A stretch of DNA of 64,000 nt from Acidisoma cellulosilyticum (GCF_020621385.1 NZ_JAESVA010000004.1:508598-572597); one strand, 5' to 3'; positions 1-9,909 are shown, counted from the first letter of the stretch. Notes: a model not told the origin generated them from the letters alone. Numbers and translations: made by a program.

Positions 1-508
1 CACCCTGCCGTTCTGCGGCGAGCGCGGCTTGAGAGCCGATGACGCTCGGCGGCCCCAGGATCGGGAGATCCTTATAGACGATCCGCAGATCGGGATCGTG
101 CTGTTGCCAGAGACTCAGCATCGGGTCGACCTGGCGGCAATAGGGGCAGCGCGGGTCGTAAAATTCTATAACTGTAACATTCGCCTTAGCCGGACCCACG
201 CTCGGGTCCATTGCATTATAAATCTGCGGCCGGTTGGCCGCGATCGCCTGTCGATTGGTGACCTCCTGCTGGTGCTGCTGATCGGCTTTCCAGGCGCTGA
301 TCGCGTCTTGCAGGATCGTTGGATCTTTCACCATGGCGTCCCGAACGATTTGAACAATTTCAGACCGTTGCTCTGTCGAAAAGCTATCCGCGAAGGCTGT
401 CGCGCCCAGACTTGCCGTGCAGAGCATCACGCATAATGGAAAACCAAGCGCTCGGCTTATCTTTCGGTCAAGCCGCCAATATCGGTTTTGCTTTGTAAAC
501 ACTGGCAT
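1..508 (-). CDS. DsbA-family thiol oxidoreductase, 3' end cut by window edge
   Basis: The leftward reading frame from ATG at 508 is open for 169 residues to the window edge, so the C-terminus is missing. It starts with a basic stretch and a hydrophobic segment (about residues 19-40) ending in an Ala-x-Ala type site, which predicts export to the periplasm. A helical linker follows, then a thioredoxin-fold strand with the active-site motif CPYC at residues 121-124, preceded by EFYDPR. This layout fits DsbA/BdbD-like oxidoreductases that form or shuffle disulfides in exported proteins. A strong ribosome site (AAGGGGAGGG) sits just before the start. The gene is transcribed away from a secreted protein with about 36 cysteines, so I infer a folding role for that cargo. 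Oxidase and isomerase activity cannot be separated from the visible part. Confidence 0.85.
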   Translation of the reverse strand, partial: MPVFTKQNRYWRLDRKISRALGFPLCVMLCTASLGATAFADSFSTEQRSEIVQIVRDAMVKDPTILQDAISAWKADQQHQQEVTNRQAIAANRPQIYNAMDPSVGPAKANVTVIEFYDPRCPYCRQVDPMLSLWQQHDPDLRIVYKDLPILGPPSVIGSQAALAAERQG

Positions 509-595
509 CGCCCTCCCCTTCGTCCTGTGACGGCGGCGTACTTATTTCACCCGCAAAGCAGAGGGCGGTCAATTCCCTTCACTCCGAAAATGACC

Positions 596-611
596 CCTAC
601 TAATTAGTAGG
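596..611. promoter_or_regulatory. 16-bp perfect palindrome between divergent genes
   Basis: CCTACTAATTAGTAGG reads the same on both strands. It lies in the 312-bp gap between the divergent DsbA-like gene (start 508) and the G8 protein gene (start 821). Perfect dyads with an ACTAATTAGT core are typical of MarR- or TetR-type operators, so a dimeric repressor site is plausible. No regulator is encoded next to it in the window. The rest of 509-820 shows no convincing gene. Confidence 0.4.
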
Positions 612-820
612 CATGACCGCCTGGCCGGATTTGCGATATGCACATTCTGCAAGGCGTTAAGCGACCTGCTACTCGAACGACTGCCAAATGTGCCGCGCCA
701 TAGGTTTCGCTGCCGTCCGCGCGCCCGAAAGCATGCGATCGACCATTTCGCGTTTGATTCCGTTTTAAAAATGATATTGTCATCCGGTGTCGTTGGCGCC
801 GCATGCGGGAGAGGATCGTG

Positions 821-3800
821 ATGAAGCTGACGAGGTCCTGGGGCTTGTTCACCGGGCAGGCTCCGCGCAACCGAGGGTTGTATGGCCTCGCTCTTCCTTT
901 CGCGATCTGTCTCGGGTGGCTGAGCATGCCGGCTCCAGCAAGGGCGGATGATGCGTCTACCGTCTCGCCCCCGCCCATCCGGTGTAGCGACGTGCTTGCG
1001 CCGCAAGCTCTTGCGATATCGGACCCGAAGGTGGAGAGCGGCCGGATAGCCTTGGATGCGCAACCTGACCTGCTGGTTGAGAGCGACTGCGTGGTCAAGC
1101 CGGGGAGCTATTATTTCGGCCATGTCAATATCATCAAGGGCGGCAGTCTGATCTTTAAAGAAAATGACGTGCCTGGGCCGAACAACCAGATCACCTTTTG
1201 GGCCAGGTCGATCCTCATCGAAAATCAGGGCGCCATGAAGGCAGGCGTAGACGGAGACAAGCCTTTTGGCGAGAGGGGCGGAAAACTCGATATCGTTCTC
1301 TATGGTCCGGATCAGGTCTTCCAGGACGGCAAGATAATACCAGCCCAAGGCGCGGTTTGCGCTTCGGCGATGTCGGGACCGAACGGCGCGCCCTGCGGCA
1401 TTCCCCAGGACACCTGGATTTCCAACGGTGACGATCCGGTCAGCCTGCCCGGTGGCGCCAAGAAAGACTACTTCTACCGATATGGTCCGCTGATGTTCGA
1501 CGGTGCCAAGACCAGTACGGGCGCACAAGGGTATTTTGGTTCCAAGACGCTCGGCCTCTCCTATGGCGGGACCCTGCAACTCAAGGGTGCGGAAGGAACC
1601 GATCTTGGCAAAGCCATCTTCATGCAACCGGCGGACTACCCGGACCCGGCCCAGAACAAGGACAATTACAAGCTTAATTCCGGCACCAGCTGGGCCCGCC
1701 TGAACGGAGACGTGAAAGCCGGCGATAATGAGCTGAAACTCGACAGGCGCGTGCAAAATGACTGGCAGGTCGGGGATGAGATTGTCCTCAGCACCACGGA
1801 TTATGTCCCGGATCATTCCGAGGATCTGATCATTACGGGCTTCAAGGATGATCATACGATCACCGTCCGGCAGGCGCCGGATGAGACGTCGTCCTGCCGG
1901 AAACCGTCGGGCGAATTGACGCCGGCCGAGCAAGAAACCTGCACGACGACGGGGCCGCTGCACTGGGGCCATAACGGCACGCAATTCGATATCGCGACCC
2001 TGCTCGGCGCACAGGGAAAGAGCATGACAGGGGGCATGGACCCCGCCTTGCAGCAATCTGCCGAGACCAGGGCTGCGGTCGCGCTGCTGAGCCGGAGCAT
2101 CGTGATTGAATCGGGTGGCGATCGCGCGGGCGAAACTTTCGCGGACGCAACTAATGGTAGTGATGTCAAGCATGTTCCGAAAAACCCCAACTACGCGATG
2201 GGGGCGATCACAACCTTCCGTCAGGGTTTCGAATCGCTGGGGATTGACGGTGTCGAATTCCGTAACCTGGGCGTGGGCGGGCGTATGGACCATTACGCCG
2301 TGCATTTCCATGAGGCACGCAATGTGCCGCCGGACACCTATATCCGTGACTCCTCCGTCAATGATTCCATGACGCGGTGGTTCGTTCTGCACGATACCAA
2401 TGGCGTCGAACTGTCACGCAATGTCGGCTGGAAGTCGATCGGGCATGGATTTTATCTTGAGGACGGGACCGAGGCCGATAACGATCTTTATTCGAATATA
2501 GGAATCTTTGCGCGGGCCGGCGTTGTGAGCAGTGACAATCCGCGCAACATTCCAGGAATCCTCTCGCAGAAGAGCATGGAGCCGTCCGTCCGCTACCGGT
2601 CCGATGCCGTGAACCCTTCCATCTTCTGGATCACCAATGGCTGGAACGAGCTGGCGGGCAATATGGCCGTGGGCGCGGGAACCTGTGGGACCTGCTTCTG
2701 GTATGTCCCGTCCATCAATAGCGATCGTATGGATGTTCCTTCCACCGGGGCTTCCATGCTGACGAATCAGAAGTGGGAGGGTTACTCCGCTGAGCAGGAG
2801 CCCTATCCCATCGGTCGGGCGGGGGCCGGAAGCACGCCGGTCAAGCTATTCTATAAGAATTACTGCTCCACGGCGATGGCGGCGCTGAATTTTACCAGCG
2901 ATGCCTCGCCCTGCGATGCGATGTCCAACCCGTTAGCCGGCACACCTGAGGCCGGGAAGATTGCGCCTATCGTCAATCCTCTGGCAGCGTCGGGGGTAGT
3001 GGATGCCGCCAACATGGCTGCCGCGATGTACTATCCGAATATCCTTCCCGGCCTTGTACGTATTCCTACGATCTGCGACCCCAATAAGCCTGGCTCCTGC
3101 GCGACGGTCGATCGGTGCTCTAACACCGACCCCAAAACCTGCGGCATCACCGTCGCCGATCATTTCACCACGTCTTTCAATTGGCCGCAGACGAATTTCG
3201 CGGCTGTCTGGATGCGCGGGGCATGGAACATCTTCGACAATAGCTTCATCAGCGATGTGCAGAATGGCGGCCTAACCCTCGTCTCCGGCGGCGATTATTC
3301 GCGGTCCTCGGTGCCCCTGGGATATTGGGCCCTGGCCAGTCATTCGGTGTTCGCGGGCTTTACGCAGCCGCAGGATGGCGGTGCTTTTGACGGGCCGCAT
3401 GAATACGCTCTGGAGCAAGGGCCGTGCGCGGCGCTGAACTGCGACCGTCGCTACGGGAATGTAAGGATCGCCCAAAACCAGGGTATTGCCTTCGCGCTGA
3501 GCGATTGGGCGACCAATCAACGCCTGTTCAGCATTTATGATGGCCCTGCCTATGAGGACGCCAATGCTTTCCTGAATGTCAAATCTGTAGGCTGCGACAA
3601 TGCGGAAACCTGCATGTATTGGGGCAAGCCCGGCGTAAGGCGGCTTGACGCGAGCGCCAGCGGTATCGACGACGCGGGCTATCTCCCGAATGCCGCGATC
3701 GGCTGGAAACAACCGAACGGCTTCTATTATCCGCCAGCTTTTGGATCGCGGAACCTGTTTTTCGACAATGTGGATATCCGCCACTTCGTGACGACGCCGA

Positions 3801-5497
3801 TCACCAAGCGTGGCACTTATCTGACGGATGCGGCCGAAGCACAGAAGCAATTGGTTGGGTCAGGCATCGTTCCAACCAATGCTTTCACGAACTATACGGA
3901 TGTCGATCGTCAGACGGTTCTGAATGACGAGGATGGGTCCTTGACCGGTTTCGTGAAAACCGTCTCGGTGAACGATGATTTCTCGTCGATCGAGACCGTC
4001 GGAGGGAAAAGCGTGCTCAACAAGCCGCTCGGCGGGTTCTTCGGTGCTCCGATACAGGCGGAGGAGTGTGAGTCGAGCACAGGGGTCAATCCGGACAATG
4101 CCTGCGCCAACCAGGTGCCTCAAACGCCGCCCAGTACGCGCACCAGCCCTTATGAATACGTCACGACCGTCGTTTATCCGGAATGCGCAAAACAGGGCAC
4201 CAAAGACGACGCCTGTGGGTCGATGACGGGTGACGATAACCGGAACCCGATCCCGGAGGAAAAGGAGGTAACCAGCCCGCGGCGGATGATCAACGAAAAC
4301 CAGCGCGGCGGCGATTGGTCGAAGGACTGCGCTGGGCCGTTCTGTACCGGGGTTAAGCTCTATCGCCAGGATTTGACGACTGAGGAAGCGGCGCAGGCAG
4401 GCGTTGCCACCTATCCGCGCGAATGGCAGCAATGGGCGGATAATGGCTGCGACGATCAGGCGGCTATAGCGAAAGCGGTTCAGCTGATGGCACAAAGGAC
4501 GGTGCTTCGGGCCGAGGGGAAAACGCTTCCTCCGGATGAGGCAGCAGCGGCTGAGCAGGCTGCCGAGGAATTGGAGAAGTGCAATTTTCCCTTCATCCGC
4601 ATGGCGGGCGCGTCCGAGTGGCAGCGTAGTTCACTCACAGTCAATGGCGGTACCTATTATCTGGATACAACGACCAGTCAGAACGAGCAGCGCTCCACCA
4701 ACGCCCTGGGTGCGCCGACCGATACCAACATCAATTATGTGGATTGTGCCTACCGCCAAGGGAATTTGAAGACGCTTAACTGTGAGCCGCGTAGCGTGAA
4801 TGTCTTCAAAGGCGGCGAGACCTATGACGTCCTCTTTCTTTTCGTGACGCCGACGATAGAGCAAACGTATCAGATCTATGTTGGCGACGGCTTCAATAAA
4901 GACACCGATATCCATGGCGTGCAGGTGCCTGACTCTAATCAGCATTTCAAGATCGACCCGTGGAGCGCGATGCCGAAGTCCTGGATCGAAAATGCAAAGA
5001 TGATCAGCAGTGATCCCAAGGAAGAGCCCGCGCGCAAGGATGTCCTGCAGATAACCGTGAATTTCTCGGAAGTCGAAGGTCTAAACCCGAAGGATTCAAA
5101 GGTGATCGATAGCGGAGAGACTTGCCAGCCTCACTCCTTCTGTGAACCGGACGGGACATCACCCAGCGGCTGTGGATGCAATATCAAGGCATTGGAGGAA
5201 CAGCCTTGGCAGTCGCTGAGCCCGACGTTGAAAGCAAGCTGCCAGAATGCATGCGAAACATGGGCGGTGCATGATCTCGATTATCCGAAGAGCGGTATCC
5301 TTGGCTTCTCTTTCACGCTGCCCAAAACCTTCACGGCGGAAGATCAGTATCGGCGGCCACAGCCCGCGCCCGCTGCGATCGACGCTGCGCCGTGGAATGT
5401 AGAATTGACCTCGCCGAAAGATGAAGCGCTTGCCGGCGTCTGTTACCATGCGCCGAACCAGACTCCCGGCAAGGGAAGCTGCGGAGTGCCGAATTGA
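821..5497 (+). CDS. Secreted cysteine-rich G8-domain-like protein, candidate T2SS substrate
   Basis: The predicted protein has 1558 residues. ATG at 821 is preferred over the in-frame ATG at 803 because GGGAGAGG lies seven bases before it. A signal peptide (hydrophobic core about residues 22-38, cleavage after ARA at 41) predicts Sec export. A G8-like domain spans roughly residues 90-345 and contains the family-typical stretch WQVGDEIVLSTTDY followed by HSED; the middle looks like a right-handed beta-helix. The C-terminal third has no family I recognise. The mature chain has about 36 cysteines, unusual for a bacterial exoprotein and consistent with disulfide-based folding. It lies 28 bp before gspE in the same direction, so it is probably the dedicated cargo of the adjacent type II system. 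G8 domains are known from polysaccharide-related extracellular proteins; the substrate here is unknown. Confidence 0.8.
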   Translation: MKLTRSWGLFTGQAPRNRGLYGLALPFAICLGWLSMPAPARADDASTVSPPPIRCSDVLAPQALAISDPKVESGRIALDAQPDLLVESDCVVKPGSYYFGHVNIIKGGSLIFKENDVPGPNNQITFWARSILIENQGAMKAGVDGDKPFGERGGKLDIVLYGPDQVFQDGKIIPAQGAVCASAMSGPNGAPCGIPQDTWISNGDDPVSLPGGAKKDYFYRYGPLMFDGAKTSTGAQGYFGSKTLGLSYGGTLQLKGAEGTDLGKAIFMQPADYPDPAQNKDNYKLNSGTSWARLNGDVKAGDNELKLDRRVQNDWQVGDEIVLSTTDYVPDHSEDLIITGFKDDHTITVRQAPDETSSCRKPSGELTPAEQETCTTTGPLHWGHNGTQFDIATLLGAQGKSMTGGMDPALQQSAETRAAVALLSRSIVIESGGDRAGETFADATNGSDVKHVPKNPNYAMGAITTFRQGFESLGIDGVEFRNLGVGGRMDHYAVHFHEARNVPPDTYIRDSSVNDSMTRWFVLHDTNGVELSRNVGWKSIGHGFYLEDGTEADNDLYSNIGIFARAGVVSSDNPRNIPGILSQKSMEPSVRYRSDAVNPSIFWITNGWNELAGNMAVGAGTCGTCFWYVPSINSDRMDVPSTGASMLTNQKWEGYSAEQEPYPIGRAGAGSTPVKLFYKNYCSTAMAALNFTSDASPCDAMSNPLAGTPEAGKIAPIVNPLAASGVVDAANMAAAMYYPNILPGLVRIPTICDPNKPGSCATVDRCSNTDPKTCGITVADHFTTSFNWPQTNFAAVWMRGAWNIFDNSFISDVQNGGLTLVSGGDYSRSSVPLGYWALASHSVFAGFTQPQDGGAFDGPHEYALEQGPCAALNCDRRYGNVRIAQNQGIAFALSDWATNQRLFSIYDGPAYEDANAFLNVKSVGCDNAETCMYWGKPGVRRLDASASGIDDAGYLPNAAIGWKQPNGFYYPPAFGSRNLFFDNVDIRHFVTTPITKRGTYLTDAAEAQKQLVGSGIVPTNAFTNYTDVDRQTVLNDEDGSLTGFVKTVSVNDDFSSIETVGGKSVLNKPLGGFFGAPIQAEECESSTGVNPDNACANQVPQTPPSTRTSPYEYVTTVVYPECAKQGTKDDACGSMTGDDNRNPIPEEKEVTSPRRMINENQRGGDWSKDCAGPFCTGVKLYRQDLTTEEAAQAGVATYPREWQQWADNGCDDQAAIAKAVQLMAQRTVLRAEGKTLPPDEAAAAEQAAEELEKCNFPFIRMAGASEWQRSSLTVNGGTYYLDTTTSQNEQRSTNALGAPTDTNINYVDCAYRQGNLKTLNCEPRSVNVFKGGETYDVLFLFVTPTIEQTYQIYVGDGFNKDTDIHGVQVPDSNQHFKIDPWSAMPKSWIENAKMISSDPKEEPARKDVLQITVNFSEVEGLNPKDSKVIDSGETCQPHSFCEPDGTSPSGCGCNIKALEEQPWQSLSPTLKASCQNACETWAVHDLDYPKSGILGFSFTLPKTFTAEDQYRRPQPAPAAIDAAPWNVELTSPKDEALAGVCYHAPNQTPGKGSCGVPN

Positions 5498-5525
5498 CCC
5501 GTCCTAGACGTTTGCACAAGCGTCC

Positions 5526-7214
5526 ATGATGGATAGTGGGCGAAACGCGATAGAGGCGGTGCTTGCCGCGAGAGGGCTGCTTTCCGAAGCAGCCCTTGAG
5601 CGTGTACGCCGCCTGGAAACGGAAAGCGGCGAAAGGATCGATCTGATCGCGTCCAAGCTCGGTCTGCTCTCCGACCGAGATCTGGCTTCCGCCTATGCCG
5701 AGGTTCTGGGCAAGCCTCTAGTCATGCCAGGCGATTTTCCCGCGGAACCCATAGCACCGGAGCGGGCGCGCCTCGCCTTTCTCAAACGCGCGCGTGTGCT
5801 GCCGATTGCCGAGACCGATACGGAACTCGTGCTGGCGATGGCTGATCCACTGGATGATGCCGCCGCGCAAGCGCTGGAATTCGCGTTCGGCAAATCCGTG
5901 GCGCGCGTGGCTGCCGTGCCGGGTGATATCGACGCGGCCCAGGACCGGCTCTACAGCGAAGGCCGCTCATCCCTCGGGCAGATTGCCGACGCTGCCGGAG
6001 GGCGCGAGGACGCCGACCGGGATTCGGACCTGGAACGGCTCAAGGATCTGGCGAGCGAGGCGCCGGTTATCCGACTGGTCAATGCGCTCATTACCAGCGC
6101 GGTCGAGATGCACGCCTCCGATATCCATCTTGAATCAATGGAAAGCGGCTTGCGTATCCGCTACCGGATCGATGGTGTGCTGCGCGAGATGGAAGCGCCG
6201 CCGGGACGGCTGCGCAGTGCCGTGATTTCGCGCATTAAAATCATGGCCAAACTCAATATTGCCGAGCGGCGACTGGCGCAGGACGGCCGCATCCGTCTGG
6301 CCGTACGCGGCAAGGAGATCGATTTTCGTGTCTCCACGACACCCGCGATCCACGGCGAAAGCGTCGTCCTGCGTATTCTGGATCGCGGATCCCTGGCTCT
6401 CGATTTTGAGATACTCGGCTTCGACGATGCCCAGCTTCCCGCTTTTCTTGCCTGCCTCTTTCGTCCCCATGGCATTGTGCTCGTCACCGGGCCGACCGGC
6501 AGCGGCAAGACCACCACGCTCTATGCCGCGCTCAGCAAGCTGAATGCCCCGACATCCAAGATCCTGACGGCAGAAGACCCGGTTGAGTATGTTCTGCATG
6601 GCGTGAACCAGGTGCAGGTGAAGGCCGAGATCGGGATGACCTTCGCGTCCGCGTTGCGCAGCTTTCTGCGCCAGGACCCCGATATCATGATGATCGGTGA
6701 AATCCGCGATCTTGAGACGGCGCGGATCGCCGTGCAGGCGGCTTTGACGGGGCATCTTGTGCTCTCGACAGTGCATACGAATGACGCGGCGAGTGCCATG
6801 ACCCGTCTTCTCGATATGGGGATCGAGACTTATCTGCTGACATCGACCATCAACGGCGTGCTTGCGCAGAGACTTGTGCGCCGCCTTTGCCCTGCCTGCC
6901 GCGAAGCCTATACGCCGGATCCGCCTTTGCTTGCCGAGTTGCAGCTTGAGAGTGACGGCGAGGTGAAGCTCTATCGCCCCGTCGGCTGTCCCCAATGCAA
7001 CGGAGTCGGGTTCAGCGGGCGTACCATGATCCTCGAACTGATGGTGATGAATGATGCGCTGCGCGCCCTGGTGCTGCGGCGGACAGAGGCGCGGGAGCTC
7101 CAGGCCCGCGCGATCGCGGACGGCATGCAGACGATGTATGCGCACGGCATGCGCAAGGCGCTCGTAGGGATTACCACCTACGAAGAGGTCCTGCGCGTGA
7201 CGCGGGAGTTTTAG
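5526..7214 (+). CDS. gspE: Type II secretion ATPase GspE
   Basis: The protein has 562 residues and is the cytoplasmic motor of the type II secretion system. An N1E-like domain fills about residues 1-150. The ATPase core carries the Walker A motif GPTGSGKT at residues 322-329, followed by an Asp box (TAEDPVEY) and a Walker B (MIGEIRD). A C-terminal zinc-binding element has paired cysteines at 455/458 and 488/491, as in classical GspE/PilB proteins. The gene opens the secretion operon, with gspF starting 3 bp after its stop. The start may be either of two adjacent ATG codons (5526 or 5529); there is no strong ribosome site. A type IV pilus PilB is the alternative, but the neighbouring gsp set rules it out. 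Confidence 0.96.
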   Translation: MMDSGRNAIEAVLAARGLLSEAALERVRRLETESGERIDLIASKLGLLSDRDLASAYAEVLGKPLVMPGDFPAEPIAPERARLAFLKRARVLPIAETDTELVLAMADPLDDAAAQALEFAFGKSVARVAAVPGDIDAAQDRLYSEGRSSLGQIADAAGGREDADRDSDLERLKDLASEAPVIRLVNALITSAVEMHASDIHLESMESGLRIRYRIDGVLREMEAPPGRLRSAVISRIKIMAKLNIAERRLAQDGRIRLAVRGKEIDFRVSTTPAIHGESVVLRILDRGSLALDFEILGFDDAQLPAFLACLFRPHGIVLVTGPTGSGKTTTLYAALSKLNAPTSKILTAEDPVEYVLHGVNQVQVKAEIGMTFASALRSFLRQDPDIMMIGEIRDLETARIAVQAALTGHLVLSTVHTNDAASAMTRLLDMGIETYLLTSTINGVLAQRLVRRLCPACREAYTPDPPLLAELQLESDGEVKLYRPVGCPQCNGVGFSGRTMILELMVMNDALRALVLRRTEARELQARAIADGMQTMYAHGMRKALVGITTYEEVLRVTREF

Positions 7215-7217
7215 TCC

Positions 7218-8429
7218 GTGGCGGTCTTTCGCTACCGCGCCCTGTCGGCCGCCGGGGATATGGTAACAGGCGAAATCGAAGCGCCAAGCGAGGTGGCAGC
7301 CATTGCTCGCCTCAACGAGCGAACCTTGCTCCCCATCCAGGCGGTTGAAAAAGGGGCGTCTTCGCGCTTCACGCTGTCATTGACGCGGGGGGAGCGTCTT
7401 GCGCCCGCCGAACTGGCTTTGTTCATTCAGCAGCTTGCGCGCCTGCTGGCCGCCAGCCTGCCCTTGGACCGTGCTCTCGAAATTCTCACGACACTGGTCG
7501 AGGATGGGCCGTCGCGGCGGATCGTGGCGCGGCTGTTGGGCCGGGTGCGGGACGGGTCGAGCCTCGCGGAGGCGATGAGCGCGGAAAAAAACGTCTTTCC
7601 GCGACTGTGCATTTCCATGGTGCGCGCGGGCGAGGAGGGCGGGGCGGTCCGCGCCGTGCTGGAACGGGTGGCGGAATTTCTCGTCCGGTCCGAGGCGATC
7701 CGTCAGAAGGTCATCTCCGCCTTGGTCTATCCGGTCATCCTGACTGTCGTGGCGCTCGGCTCGGTTGCGCTGATCCTGACCCTCGTGATCCCGCAATTTG
7801 AGACGATGTTCACCGATGCCGGGGCAAAACTGCCGATGGCGACGCGGATCGTGCTTTTGGCGAGCAAGGGGCTGCGCGGCTATTGGCTTTGGCTCCTGCT
7901 CGGCTTGGTCCTGCTTGTGGGCGCGGCCCGTGGCCTTGGCAGCCTGGGGCAGATACAGCGCCTGCGTGACAGGCTGCTGCTTCGGCTGCCGCTGCTTGGC
8001 GGCATTTTGATCCGGTTCGAGGTCAGCAGGCTCTGCCGCAGCCTGGCCGTGCTGCTCGCGAATGGTGTGCCGGCCGCGCGTGCCCTGTCCCTGGCAGGGG
8101 CGACCGTCGGCAACCGCCTGATGGTGGAGGCTATCGAGACGCTGGCCACGCGCTTCAAGGAGGGCGCGGCGCTCGCCCCCTCGCTGGAGGCGACCGGGCG
8201 CTTTCCACCGCTCGCCGTGCAACTCATCCAGATCGGCGAGGAAACGGGTCGTCTGGCGGAGATGCTGCAACAGGTTGCCGATATCTACGACCAGGAGGTC
8301 GAGCGCGTATTGCAGCGAGGCATGGCGCTGCTGATCCCTGTCATTACCATCGTCATGGGCCTGCTGGTCGCGTTCATCATGGCGGCGGTGATGACCGCGA
8401 TGGTCAGTATCTCTGAACTGGCCGGTTGA
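7218..8429 (+). CDS. gspF: Type II secretion inner-membrane platform protein GspF
   Basis: The protein has 403 residues, the normal size for GspF/PilC. Two repeated T2SSF domains are visible, each beginning with an amphipathic helical bundle. Membrane segments lie at about residues 168-191, 222-240 and 372-396. It forms the polytopic core of the inner-membrane platform and couples the GspE motor to pseudopilus growth. The start is GTG, with GGGAG about ten bases upstream inside the end of gspE, suggesting translational coupling. gspH begins one base after the stop. Confidence 0.96.
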   Translation: MAVFRYRALSAAGDMVTGEIEAPSEVAAIARLNERTLLPIQAVEKGASSRFTLSLTRGERLAPAELALFIQQLARLLAASLPLDRALEILTTLVEDGPSRRIVARLLGRVRDGSSLAEAMSAEKNVFPRLCISMVRAGEEGGAVRAVLERVAEFLVRSEAIRQKVISALVYPVILTVVALGSVALILTLVIPQFETMFTDAGAKLPMATRIVLLASKGLRGYWLWLLLGLVLLVGAARGLGSLGQIQRLRDRLLLRLPLLGGILIRFEVSRLCRSLAVLLANGVPAARALSLAGATVGNRLMVEAIETLATRFKEGAALAPSLEATGRFPPLAVQLIQIGEETGRLAEMLQQVADIYDQEVERVLQRGMALLIPVITIVMGLLVAFIMAAVMTAMVSISELAG

Positions 8430-8430
8430 C

Positions 8431-8871
8431 ATGCGCGCAGCGGAAGCAGGTTTCACCCTCATCGAGATGCTGGTTGTGGTCAGCATTCTGGGCCTCTCCC
8501 TGATGGTCGTGCCGGCCATCACCGGCGGTATCGGCGGCAGCCGGCTTCGTGCCGCGTCGGACAGTATGATTGCGGTGCTGCGTGAGACGCGCGCCGAGGC
8601 GTTGCGCCGCGACGGGCCGGCCGACTTCGTTCTCAGCATGTCGGGCGAGAGCTATGCGACCTCCTGGCGGGCGAGCAAGCAGCAACTGCCTGGCGCTGTC
8701 ACAAAGGTCGAGATCGTTCCGCCCGCCCTGGCGGATGCCAAGGGTCTCGTTCTCATCCGCTTCCAGCCTGACGGCCGCGCCACGCCGGCACAGATCATGC
8801 TGTTCAGCGGCGACCGTCGCGTTGTGATCGGCGTCGATTGGCTGACGGGACGGGTGCGGCAGGATGATTAG
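8431..8871 (+). CDS. gspH: Type II secretion minor pseudopilin GspH
   Basis: The protein has 146 residues with a short basic leader and a type IV prepilin cleavage site between Gly7 and Phe8 (EAG|FTLIEM). Glu12 is the conserved Glu at position +5, and a hydrophobic assembly helix follows. The downstream stretch resembles the GspH beta-sandwich, including the LRETRAEA segment common in that family. It would be cleaved by the GspO peptidase encoded at the end of the operon and incorporated into the pseudopilus tip region. It overlaps gspI by 8 bp. The H assignment rather than another minor pseudopilin rests on position and the LRETRAEA segment. Confidence 0.88.
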   Translation: MRAAEAGFTLIEMLVVVSILGLSLMVVPAITGGIGGSRLRAASDSMIAVLRETRAEALRRDGPADFVLSMSGESYATSWRASKQQLPGAVTKVEIVPPALADAKGLVLIRFQPDGRATPAQIMLFSGDRRVVIGVDWLTGRVRQDD

Positions 8872-9265
8872 TCACCATTCCGCGCGGGATGCCGGCTTCA
8901 CGCTGGTGGAACTTCTGGTGGCGCTGACCGTCGTCGGACTTGTCACGGGCTATGCGCTGCAAAGCCTGTCGGGTGCCCTGGCACAGCTTGCGAGCAGCCG
9001 GGATGTGACGGTTGCGACATCGGTCGCCCAGTCGGCTCTGGCACGCGTCGGCCAGGATATTCCTTTCGGCAAGGAGGTGGCAGGTGCGTCAGGCGCCTAT
9101 GATTGGGTCGCGCAATCGCGGCGCTTCACGGCGATTTCCGTTCCGGTGGCGAGCGGTGTCGCAGCCTATACCGTTGTGGTGAAGGTCAGCTGGCGCGAGC
9201 GCGGCAGACAAAGACAAATTGAAATGGAAACAGTCGGACTTGCCTATCAGCGGTTGGGTTCATGA
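8864..9265 (+). CDS. gspI: Type II secretion minor pseudopilin GspI
   Basis: The protein has 133 residues and a prepilin leader cleaved between Gly11 and Phe12 (DAG|FTLVEL), with Glu16 at +5. A hydrophobic helix (about 12-33) and a short beta domain follow, as in GspI. It would assemble with GspJ and GspK at the pseudopilus tip. The order H-I-J and overlapping ends (8 bp with gspH, 4 bp with gspJ) match classical gsp operons. The assignment among minor pseudopilins is by order and size. Confidence 0.87.
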   Translation: MISHHSARDAGFTLVELLVALTVVGLVTGYALQSLSGALAQLASSRDVTVATSVAQSALARVGQDIPFGKEVAGASGAYDWVAQSRRFTAISVPVASGVAAYTVVVKVSWRERGRQRQIEMETVGLAYQRLGS

Positions 9266-9909
9266 CATCACGAACGCGCATGGCCGGTTTCACGCTTGTC
9301 GAAGTCATGGTCGGCCTCGCATTGCTGGCGATGCTGATGACCGTGATCCTTTCGGCCATACGGATTGGCACGGGCATATGGACCCGGGCTGAATTCCAGG
9401 CGGACGATCTCGATGCCATGACAGCGGTACAGAACCTGCTGCGACGGACGATAGAGTCCGCGCAACCCGCCTTCGCCTCATCCAAGCCGGCCGACCAGTC
9501 GATCCTGTTCGCGGGCGGCCCGGCGACCCTGCGTCTGGTCGCTCCGATGCCGGGAAGCAATAATCTGGGATCATGGACCTTGCTCACGCTGCACCTTGTT
9601 CAAGATGGCAAGGATAAGGCGCTGACCTTGAGTTGGGACGAAGCCGGGCGTTCCCATCAAGACTGGCTATTGGATCAGGTCACCGAACTCGATCTCAGCT
9701 ATTTCGGCGCAGCCTTGGCGAGCACGGCGCCCCAGTGGTCCAAGCAATGGGCGAGGGCAGATAGGCTTCCGGCCCTCATCCGTCTTCATATCGTGCGCAG
9801 CCCTGCCTGGCCTGTCTGGCCCGATTTGATTGCCGCCACCCCGGTCAATGCCAATGCGACTTGCCTGAGCGATTCCGCGGGCAAGGACTGCCGGCGGATA
9901 ACCCGATAA
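9262..9909 (+). CDS. gspJ: Type II secretion minor pseudopilin GspJ
   Basis: The protein has 215 residues, the size expected for GspJ, the largest of the H/I/J set. The prepilin site is between Gly9 and Phe10 (MAG|FTLVEV), with Glu14 at +5. The C-terminal domain carries WTRAEFQADDLDAM and a later strand-rich region typical of GspJ. The start overlaps the gspI stop in an ATGA arrangement, and the stop overlaps the gspL start as TAATG, indicating coupled translation. Confidence 0.87.
   Translation: MTSRTRMAGFTLVEVMVGLALLAMLMTVILSAIRIGTGIWTRAEFQADDLDAMTAVQNLLRRTIESAQPAFASSKPADQSILFAGGPATLRLVAPMPGSNNLGSWTLLTLHLVQDGKDKALTLSWDEAGRSHQDWLLDQVTELDLSYFGAALASTAPQWSKQWARADRLPALIRLHIVRSPAWPVWPDLIAATPVNANATCLSDSAGKDCRRITR

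Noticed and set aside
29..436. Rightward open frame at the window start
   Set aside because: It is antisense to the DsbA-like gene, which carries a clear signal peptide, ribosome site and CPYC motif.
569..2392. Long leftward open frame opposite the exoprotein gene
   Set aside because: It is antisense to a gene with signal peptide and G8 features, has no family signal or ribosome site, and reads as arginine-rich low-quality protein.
7377..8639. Leftward 420-codon open frame
   Set aside because: It is antisense to gspF and gspH and has no recognisable domain.
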